This document shows, piece by piece, positions 1-4,801 of a stretch of 6,186 nucleotides of DNA; within the stretch, counting starts at the first letter, position 1; every line of letters starts with the position of its first letter. The notes under the pieces are model-generated. The model was not told where the DNA came from, did not search any database, and saw only the letters and a program-made list of their open reading frames with translations. Source of the stretch: Candidatus Omnitrophota bacterium (GTDB lineage: Bacteria > Omnitrophota > Gorgyraeia > Gorgyraeales > Gorgyraeaceae); assembly GCA_026387215.1 (NCBI GenBank), contig JAPLMC010000096.1:1-6186 (forward strand), given 5' to 3'. The translations under genes were made by a program, and so were the position numbers.

Positions 1-163
1 CAAGGTAATAGGCGTGGGATGTATAGTAGATAGAAGTGGAAAAATCCCGGATTTTGGTGTAAAATTAAAAAGTCTAGTTAGACTTGATTTTCCAGCCTAT
101 AAGCCGGAAGATTGCATTTTATGCAAAGAAGGAAGAACAATAACAAAACCAGGGAGCCGTTAA
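1..163 (+). CDS. pyrE: Orotate phosphoribosyltransferase, C-terminal end (partial)
   Basis: Only the last 53 codons (from base 2) and the TAA stop are inside the window; the start lies upstream. The enzyme joins orotate to PRPP to make orotidine monophosphate in pyrimidine synthesis, in the cytosol. The visible tail has the pattern VIGVGCIVDRSG, then a DFG segment, a short hydrophobic strand and PEDCILCKEG, ending in KPGSR. This matches the C-terminus of the bacterial PyrE type that carries a Cys-X2-Cys pair (residues 38 and 41 of the visible part). The PRPP-binding motif would be upstream and cannot be seen. The stop is 3 nt before the next gene, whose ribosome site lies inside this coding region, so the two are probably co-transcribed. 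The assignment rests on remembered family pattern rather than a search. Confidence 0.85.
   Translation, partial: KVIGVGCIVDRSGKIPDFGVKLKSLVRLDFPAYKPEDCILCKEGRTITKPGSR
151..156 (+). promoter_or_regulatory. Shine-Dalgarno site for atpH, inside pyrE
   Basis: AGGGAG lies 10 nt before the ATG at 167 and is read as codons within the end of pyrE. It supports that ATG and suggests translational coupling to pyrE. Confidence 0.5.
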
Positions 164-166
164 GTT

Positions 167-484
167 ATGAAAGACGCTATTGAAAAAATTCTCAAGGAAG
201 AAGAAAGAGCCGGTAAAATACTTCAGGATGCAAAAGAAGAAGCGGATCGCATTGTGAGAGACGCTAAAAAAGAAAAAGAAGATATAATAAACCGTTCGGC
301 AATAGAAACAGATAATCTCAATTATAGAGAAAAACAGGAATCAGAAAAAAGATTTATGTCGGAAAAAGAAAATGTCCTTGAAGAAGTCAGGAAAGAAACC
401 CTTGCCATCAAAGAGAAAAAGGACAAAGACATCTCTGAGATTTCCAAAAAAGTTTTTTCCCGTATAATAACCATAGAAGATTAG
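167..484 (+). CDS. atpH: V/A-type ATPase peripheral stalk subunit H (G-type)
   Basis: This 105-residue protein is very rich in Glu and Lys and is predicted to be one long helix. It has no membrane segment, and Ala and hydrophobic residues recur at coiled-coil spacing (AGKILQDAKEEADRIV at 15-30, then DAKKEKEDII). This is the usual look of the G/H stalk subunit (NtpF in Enterococcus, AhaH in methanogens), which pairs with subunit E in a right-handed coiled coil and tethers the catalytic head to membrane subunit I. Position as first gene of the cluster fits the family, since the H/G gene often opens these operons. The sequence itself is low in specific motifs, so the call depends strongly on context. 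The start ATG follows pyrE by 3 nt, and the stop is 2 nt before subunit C. Confidence 0.82.
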   Translation: MKDAIEKILKEEERAGKILQDAKEEADRIVRDAKKEKEDIINRSAIETDNLNYREKQESEKRFMSEKENVLEEVRKETLAIKEKKDKDISEISKKVFSRIITIED

Positions 485-486
485 CT

Positions 487-1533
487 ATGCGAGAACTTGC
501 TACATATTCTTTTATTAACGCTAAGATAAGGGCTATGATATCATTTCTTATAAGCCCTGATTTATTTTCTAGGATGCTGGAGGCGGAAGATGTTTATAAA
601 ACCATGGAACTATTAAAAGAATCGCCATATTATAAAAACGCGATAGAAAGTGCCCCTAAAGAAATCACGGATCTCAGGATTGTTGAAAAGCTGTTCATAA
701 AAAATGACCTGGATATATACAGAAGGATATGCAGATCCGCTCCTGGAAAAACAGAAAAAGAGCTCATGAGCCTTTTTATAGAAAAGTACGAGCTTGAACA
801 ACTAAAGGCAGCATTAAGGATATGGAATAAGAAAATAGCGGTTAACATAGATGATTTTATTTTAGGAGAGAAAATAATTTTTGATATAGATTACAAAAAA
901 ATCATATACGCTCCAAATATAGAAGAAATAATACTTCTTTTGGAAGATACGCCTTACAGAAAACCTATTTTAAGCGCTCGGAATAAATTCAAAGAAAAAG
1001 GGGCTACTTTTTATCTGGAGGCCAGCCTGGATATTGATTATTGCCAGAGGATTTTTTCCTGCATAAAATTACTTTCTCCTAGAGACCAGGAGATAGCCAA
1101 AAGTGTCATAGGCATAGAGATAGATACTGAAAATATAAACTGGCTCATCCGGATGAGGAAATATTATAGCTTGGCAGCCGGAGATATCCTGGAATGGATG
1201 ATTCCAGGCGGAGCGAGGATTAATAAAGAGAACGTTGCGAGTCTTTATACAACTGACGGGCTTGCAAAGATCGTGGATAGCGTAGCACTTGGCCCATACG
1301 CCAAGATCAGAGAACTTATAGAAGAAAATATGTCCTTTATAGAAAATTTTCTTCACGAGATATTGTTAAAAGAAGTCAAGAGAGCTCTCTCTGGATATCC
1401 TTTTACAATAGGCGCGATCCTTGGGTATGTGGTGTTAAAAAGAAATGAAACAAAGAATATTGTTTCTCTTTTATACGCCAAGAATCTTGGCTGGAAAAGG
1501 GACGAGACAAACAACCTATTAAATATATGTTGA
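487..1533 (+). CDS. atpC: V/A-type ATPase subunit C (central stalk cap)
   Basis: This soluble 348-residue protein links the D-F shaft to the K ring, like eukaryotic subunit d. The N-terminus YSFINAKIRAM (7-17) followed by LISPDLFSRMLEAE is the family signature. Further family patterns are FIEKYELEQLKAALR (97-111), EIDTENINWLIRMRKYY (211-227) and PFTIGAILGYVVLKRNE (305-321), consistent with the three-repeat helical bundle of this family. The length is within the usual range of roughly 320-360. The start ATG lies 2 nt after the atpH stop, with a weak AGAAG at 475-479 as ribosome site. The last bases overlap the start of atpI in ATGTTGA, which suggests coupled translation. In Thermus and Enterococcus this gene sits between E and F, so its place before I is a rearrangement. 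Confidence 0.93.
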   Translation: MRELATYSFINAKIRAMISFLISPDLFSRMLEAEDVYKTMELLKESPYYKNAIESAPKEITDLRIVEKLFIKNDLDIYRRICRSAPGKTEKELMSLFIEKYELEQLKAALRIWNKKIAVNIDDFILGEKIIFDIDYKKIIYAPNIEEIILLLEDTPYRKPILSARNKFKEKGATFYLEASLDIDYCQRIFSCIKLLSPRDQEIAKSVIGIEIDTENINWLIRMRKYYSLAAGDILEWMIPGGARINKENVASLYTTDGLAKIVDSVALGPYAKIRELIEENMSFIENFLHEILLKEVKRALSGYPFTIGAILGYVVLKRNETKNIVSLLYAKNLGWKRDETNNLLNIC

Positions 1534-3428
1534 CCGCATCAAGCATGGAATTAATGAGCATAGTTGTTTTAAAAGAAAAGACAGAGGATATAACCTACCG
1601 TCTTTTAAAACTCGGGATATTTCATCCGGTTGACATACGCCATATAGAGGACGAGCTGAGAGATCTGTCTCCTTATGAGATAGACAAGGAATATGTAGAG
1701 TGGGATGAGCTAGACGCTAGATTAAGGGATAATTTAAGAAAACTTGGTATTTCTTTTTCGCCGGTAAAGGATATAAAGACTTTTTCTAGCGATGATATCA
1801 AAAAAATACTTACCGGAGTTGAAGATGATGCAGCCCGTTTTTTTGTTCAGAAAGAGGAACTGGAATCCGAACTGCAAAATAAAAACTCTATATTTTTACA
1901 GCTGAAATCTTACCCGCTATTTTCTTTAAAAAGAGAATCGGTGTATAGTTTTTTAGAGGTGACGATAGGCAAGGTGGTAGAGAAGAATATCTCGGTTTTA
2001 GAAAGAAGCCTGAAGGATATTCCTTATATATTTTATCCTTTTAAAAAAGAAGGCGACAAGATAACAGCTTTATTTATAGGTCTGCGCCGTGACAGAGTTT
2101 TTGTAGACAGGGTTTTAAAAGACATATCCTGGGAAAAGATGGAATTTCCGAAGCATACGGAAGATATTTCCAAAGATGTGGAAGGCAAATTATCCGAGGA
2201 GATAGACGGTATAAAAAAGAAACTCCAGAATATGCAAAACCAGGTAAAAACAATAGGGGAGAGTCGGAGAGATGATTTGTCTAATATACAATCTCTGATA
2301 AAGCTTAAAAAAGCTCTTTTAGAGGCAAAAAAGTATTTGTGCATAACAGATAAAACTGTTCTTCTTTCAGGCTGGGTCCCAAAGGAAGAAAGAGAAAGCG
2401 TCATCAGAGAGATAAAAATAATAGATAAAAGATCTTACATCGAATCTAAGGATGCGGGAGAAGTAGACATACCAAAAGAAGAAATACCAGTTAAGCTTAA
2501 GCATAATGCGTTTTTCAAGCCGTTTGAGTTATTAATAGATTCTTACGGCATACCGCGGTATGGAACAATTGATCCTACAATATTTGTTGCGATAAGCTTT
2601 CTAGTCATGTTTGGTGCTATGTTCGGGGACATAGGACATGGGCTTGTATTGGCACTGGGGAGCATATTTTTGAAAATGAGTAAAAATGAAAAGATTAAGC
2701 AGGCATCCGCGCTTTTGCTTTACTGCGGGATAAGCTCTATTATATTCGGCGTGCTTTACGGAAGTTTTTTCGGTATGGAGTTCCGCTCTTTATGGATAAA
2801 GCCCATAGAAAATATCATGGAGATATTTACGGTAAGCGTAATGTTCGGCATGGGTTTTATAAGCCTTGGCATACTGATAAATATAATAAACGCCATGAGG
2901 GATAAGGATTACCTGAAAGCGCTTTTTGACAAATCGGGCCTCATAGGCGGAATTATCTACTGGGCGGGGATAGGGCTTTTTACTAAAATGGCTATGGCTA
3001 AAACCCAGGGTGTAAATGTTTATTTCGCTATCATATCGGCAGGGGTTATCCTGCTTTTTCTGAAGCCTTTTATAGAAGCTATTTTTAAAAAAACAAAACA
3101 CAATATTTTGGTGGCGTTAATGGAGAGCACCATAGATATCCTGGAAGTAGGCATGAGCTACCTGGCGAACACGGTATCCTTTATACGTATAGCCGCATTT
3201 GCCTTGGCGCACGCAGGGTTGTTCATCGCTATATTCGAGCTTTCGCGGATTGTAAATGACGCGGGTGGCGCGGTTTTATCTTTTTTAGTTGTTATTTTAG
3301 GAAATATGCTTATAATTTTTCTAGAAGGGCTTGTGGTGACCATACAATCCTTGAGGCTGAACTACTACGAGTTTTTCTCAAAATTTTTTATGGCAGGCAA
3401 AGAAACATATAAACCGGTTAAAATTTAG
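1527..3428 (+). CDS. atpI: V/A-type ATPase membrane stator subunit I (a-type)
   Basis: This 633-residue protein has a cytosolic N-terminal half (about 1-345) and a membrane half. The soluble part has long helical stretches around 100-120 and 210-270 and the SGWVPKEERE segment (281-290) typical of the family. About eight membrane segments follow: near 351-365, 369-384, 393-413, 432-455, 470-490, 497-514, 545-572 and 580-606. The first pair contains MFGDIGHG (365-372), a family hallmark. Arg554 in SFIRIAAFALAHAGL is the expected essential arginine that faces the rotor Glu, and Arg610 in SLRLNYYEFFSKFF matches the second conserved arginine. The subunit supplies the two ion half-channels and anchors the peripheral stalks. 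The start overlaps atpC by 7 nt and has no ribosome site; the in-frame ATG at 1545 is an alternative start giving 627 residues. Confidence 0.95.
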   Translation: MLTASSMELMSIVVLKEKTEDITYRLLKLGIFHPVDIRHIEDELRDLSPYEIDKEYVEWDELDARLRDNLRKLGISFSPVKDIKTFSSDDIKKILTGVEDDAARFFVQKEELESELQNKNSIFLQLKSYPLFSLKRESVYSFLEVTIGKVVEKNISVLERSLKDIPYIFYPFKKEGDKITALFIGLRRDRVFVDRVLKDISWEKMEFPKHTEDISKDVEGKLSEEIDGIKKKLQNMQNQVKTIGESRRDDLSNIQSLIKLKKALLEAKKYLCITDKTVLLSGWVPKEERESVIREIKIIDKRSYIESKDAGEVDIPKEEIPVKLKHNAFFKPFELLIDSYGIPRYGTIDPTIFVAISFLVMFGAMFGDIGHGLVLALGSIFLKMSKNEKIKQASALLLYCGISSIIFGVLYGSFFGMEFRSLWIKPIENIMEIFTVSVMFGMGFISLGILINIINAMRDKDYLKALFDKSGLIGGIIYWAGIGLFTKMAMAKTQGVNVYFAIISAGVILLFLKPFIEAIFKKTKHNILVALMESTIDILEVGMSYLANTVSFIRIAAFALAHAGLFIAIFELSRIVNDAGGAVLSFLVVILGNMLIIFLEGLVVTIQSLRLNYYEFFSKFFMAGKETYKPVKI

Positions 3429-3432
3429 GAGG
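3427..3432 (+). promoter_or_regulatory. Strong Shine-Dalgarno site for atpK
   Basis: AGGAGG (continuing GTG) starts at the stop codon of atpI and ends 5 nt before the ATG at 3438. It is the closest match to the consensus in the window. It shows that the ATG, not the GTG at 3432 that overlaps the site, is the start of atpK. A strong site suits a subunit needed in many copies per enzyme. Confidence 0.75.
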
Positions 3433-3437
3433 TGGGC

Positions 3438-3767
3438 ATGGAGCGTATAGTGAAGTGGTCGTGGCGCATTGTAAAGCTCAGTGTATTTTTTCTATTTGTT
3501 TCTTTTTGCGGTTCTGCTTGGGCGCAGGCGCAGCAGGCTGCAACTGATCCTACAATAGTAGGATGGGCGTTTTTATCAGCATCGCTTGCAACAGGCCTTA
3601 GCGCGATTGCGGCAGGCATTGCAGTGGCGCACGTAGGAGCGGCAGCAGTAGGTGCGATAAGCGAGAAACCAGAGATGGCTGGAAAAGCGCTGATATATGT
3701 AGGGCTTGCAGAAGGTATTGCGATATATGGGTTGATTATAGCTATAATGATATTGGGGAAAATATAA
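3438..3767 (+). CDS. atpK: V/A-type ATPase rotor ring proteolipid, subunit K (c-type)
   Basis: From the ATG at 3438 the protein has 109 residues. Residues 1-29 look like a Sec signal peptide: basic start, hydrophobic core VFFLFVSF, then A-W-A before Gln30, leaving about 80 mature residues. Two membrane helices follow, about 39-70 and 83-107, joined by a polar loop with SEKPE (75-79). This is the single-hairpin c-subunit of the rotor ring. Glu92 in LAEGIAIYGL is the ion-binding carboxylate. On helix 1, Val63 occupies the position where sodium-binding rings carry Gln, and Gly93 follows Glu92 where they carry Ser or Thr, so I infer proton rather than sodium coupling. Leaders of this kind occur in some bacterial K subunits such as Thermus. 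The Gly/Ala-rich composition is normal for the family. Confidence 0.93.
   Translation: MERIVKWSWRIVKLSVFFLFVSFCGSAWAQAQQAATDPTIVGWAFLSASLATGLSAIAAGIAVAHVGAAAVGAISEKPEMAGKALIYVGLAEGIAIYGLIIAIMILGKI
3547..3564 (+). repeat. Perfect inverted repeat inside atpK
   Basis: ATCCTAC (3547-3553) and GTAGGAT (3558-3564) form a perfect 7-bp stem with an AATA loop. It lies in codons just after the predicted signal peptide cleavage site. It may form a hairpin in the mRNA, or may be chance. It has no T-run, so it is not a terminator. Confidence 0.5.
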
Positions 3768-3773
3768 TATACT

Positions 3774-3793
3774 ACCTGGTCAATCTGACAGGT
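3774..3793 (+). promoter_or_regulatory. Hairpin in the atpK-atpF gap
   Basis: ACCT (3774-3777) pairs with AGGT (3790-3793) and GTCA (3779-3782) with TGAC (3786-3789), giving 8 bp with a single bulged G and a 3-nt ATC loop. There is no following T-run, so it is not a typical terminator. It sits in the longest gap of the cluster (44 nt), just after the gene for the most abundant subunit. A role in mRNA processing or 3' end protection is inference. Confidence 0.45.
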
Positions 3794-3797
3794 CAAT
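3776..3797 (+). repeat. Short imperfect direct repeat in the atpK-atpF gap
   Basis: CTGGTCAAT (3776-3784) is repeated as CAGGTCAAT (3789-3797), 8 of 9 bases, 13 nt apart. It overlaps the hairpin and may simply be a small local duplication. Confidence 0.4.
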
Positions 3798-3811
3798 GAA
3801 AGTAGTTTAAT

Positions 3812-4114
3812 ATGACTTTCTTTTGTATTGCTGATAAAGAATCAAGCCTTGGTTTCAGGCTAGCCGGCGTGGAGACGAGAGAGGTTGTCAGTCGTTCGAA
3901 TGCCTTAGAGGCTTTAAAGGTGGCCTTGGCAACAGAAGAAGCAGGGATAATTCTGGTAACTGAAAAAGCAGCACTATTCCTGAGGCAGGAGTTGGATAAT
4001 CTTATGTACAAGAATCAGAAACCCCTCATACTTGAACTTCCCTCAAGAGGAGGGTCTGCTAAGAGAAGAAGCGTAGGCGATTATCTTAAGGATATAATAG
4101 GAGTGAGCGTTTGA
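3812..4114 (+). CDS. atpF: V/A-type ATPase subunit F (central shaft)
   Basis: This 100-residue soluble protein binds subunit D in the central rotor shaft and can affect catalysis in related enzymes. The N-terminal IADKESSLGFRLAGVE (6-21) matches the family pattern of a short strand followed by LGFRLAG. GIILVTEKAA (45-54) and PLILELPS (71-78) are the next conserved strands of the small alpha/beta domain. The C-terminal tail, RRSVGDYLKDIIGVSV, fits the helix that runs along the shaft. The length is typical. An in-frame TAG at 3803 fixes the ATG at 3812 as the most upstream start. No good Shine-Dalgarno site precedes it, and a four-codon reading frame ends 1 nt before it. The TGA stop shares a base with the ATG of atpE. 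In many operons E and C come before F; here F precedes E. Confidence 0.92.
   Translation: MTFFCIADKESSLGFRLAGVETREVVSRSNALEALKVALATEEAGIILVTEKAALFLRQELDNLMYKNQKPLILELPSRGGSAKRRSVGDYLKDIIGVSV
4099..4103 (+). promoter_or_regulatory. Shine-Dalgarno site for atpE, inside atpF
   Basis: AGGAG ends 10 nt before the ATG at 4114 and 7 nt before the adjoining TTG at 4111. Either could be used; ATG is preferred. Together with the TGATG overlap it indicates coupled translation of F and E. Confidence 0.6.
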
Positions 4115-4758
4115 TGGACAAATATCTTTATTCAAAGGCAAGGATAGAAGATGCGGGAGAAATATGCAGAAAGATAGTAGAGGACGCTACAGCCCAGGCT
4201 GATTCTATTCTTGCAAACGCCAGAAAAGAAAAATCCAAGATTTTGGAAGAGGCGAACCAGGAGGCGGAAAATAAAAAGAAAGAAGCCTTTAGAAAAAATA
4301 ATATCGAAACAGAGAAGATGAAACAAAAAATATTTTCTACTTTGAATCTTGAAAAGAAAAAACTTTTTCTGGAAGAAAAGGGCAGATTTGTAGAAACAGT
4401 GCTTGAAAAAGTAAGAGAGGTAGCTGTGGAATTCAGAAAAGACCCGGGTTATAAAGTGTTTCTGGAAAAAGCCATATCAAAAGGTGTTGAGGTTATAGGA
4501 GAAGGAGAAGTTGACGTCATGTATTCAGCGCTCGATGAAAAAATAATAAAAGAAGATTTTATAAAAAATATAAAAGGCGCTACGCTTGAATTTAAAAAAT
4601 GTGATTTTAAAGATATAGGTGTAATTGTGCAGTCAAAGGATTCTAGGCTTATTTACGATAATACGTTTTCCGCTAGGTTTAAAAGGATGCATGATGATAT
4701 ATATATGGATTTATTGAAGGGAGTATTCTATTCCTCGCAGCCTGATGGAAAGAAATAG
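4114..4758 (+). CDS. atpE: V/A-type ATPase peripheral stalk subunit E
   Basis: This 214-residue protein has two parts. Residues 10 to about 95 form a charged coiled coil with Ala at regular spacing (EDATAQADSILANARKEKSK, 23-42). Residues 100-205 form a compact alpha/beta domain that contacts the top of the catalytic head. Near the end, GVIVQSKDSRLIYDNTFSAR (169-188) matches the family hallmark, where DNTF(E)AR follows a short GG/GVIV strand. The length is usual (about 180-215). It pairs with the H/G subunit encoded at the start of the cluster to make the peripheral stalks that keep the head from turning. The ATG overlaps the TGA of atpF by one base. A start at TTG 4111 would add a single residue. 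Confidence 0.92.
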   Translation: MDKYLYSKARIEDAGEICRKIVEDATAQADSILANARKEKSKILEEANQEAENKKKEAFRKNNIETEKMKQKIFSTLNLEKKKLFLEEKGRFVETVLEKVREVAVEFRKDPGYKVFLEKAISKGVEVIGEGEVDVMYSALDEKIIKEDFIKNIKGATLEFKKCDFKDIGVIVQSKDSRLIYDNTFSARFKRMHDDIYMDLLKGVFYSSQPDGKK

Positions 4759-4787
4759 GGCTACTCAGGATTCATCAATACTTGTTT

Positions 4788-4793
4788 AAGGAG
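4788..4793 (+). promoter_or_regulatory. Shine-Dalgarno site for atpA
   Basis: AAGGAG lies 8 nt before the ATG at 4802, an ideal spacing. It sits in a 43-nt gap after atpE that shows no other clear signal. It supports independent, efficient initiation of the catalytic subunit. Confidence 0.7.
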
Positions 4794-4801
4794 AAGTTCA
4801 A

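Noticed and set aside
441..468. TTTCCA - 16 nt - TATAAT, possible promoter before atpC
   Set aside because: The -35 match is only four of six, and TATAAT is frequent by chance in such AT-rich coding sequence. The gene is tightly packed behind atpH.
2033..2404. Minus-strand open frame of 123 codons opposite atpI
   Set aside because: It sits wholly inside a clear gene, is Ser/Phe-rich as expected for antisense of Lys/Glu-rich coding, and matches nothing I recognise.
3432..3437. GTG start for atpK two codons upstream of the ATG
   Set aside because: It overlaps the Shine-Dalgarno site, leaving no spacer, while the ATG at 3438 has a good one.
2570..3557. 13-base identity TGATCCTACAATA shared by atpI and atpK
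   Set aside because: Both copies encode D-P-T-I at the start of a membrane segment. The match does not extend, so coincidence of codons is likely.
3718..3768. TATAAT boxes at 3743 and 3763, possible internal promoter for atpF
   Set aside because: The best -35 (TTGCGA at 3718) is poor with a 19-nt spacer to the first box, and none fits the second. Both lie in codons or the stop of atpK.
3425..3796. Minus-strand open frame of 123 codons opposite atpK
   Set aside because: It lies antisense to the Gly/Ala-rich atpK, whose codons leave few stops on the other strand. Its product is low-complexity and shows no family pattern.
4040..4054. Small inverted repeat CCCTC/GAGGG in atpF
   Set aside because: It is only a 5-bp stem within coding sequence, with no T-run and no position suggesting a role.
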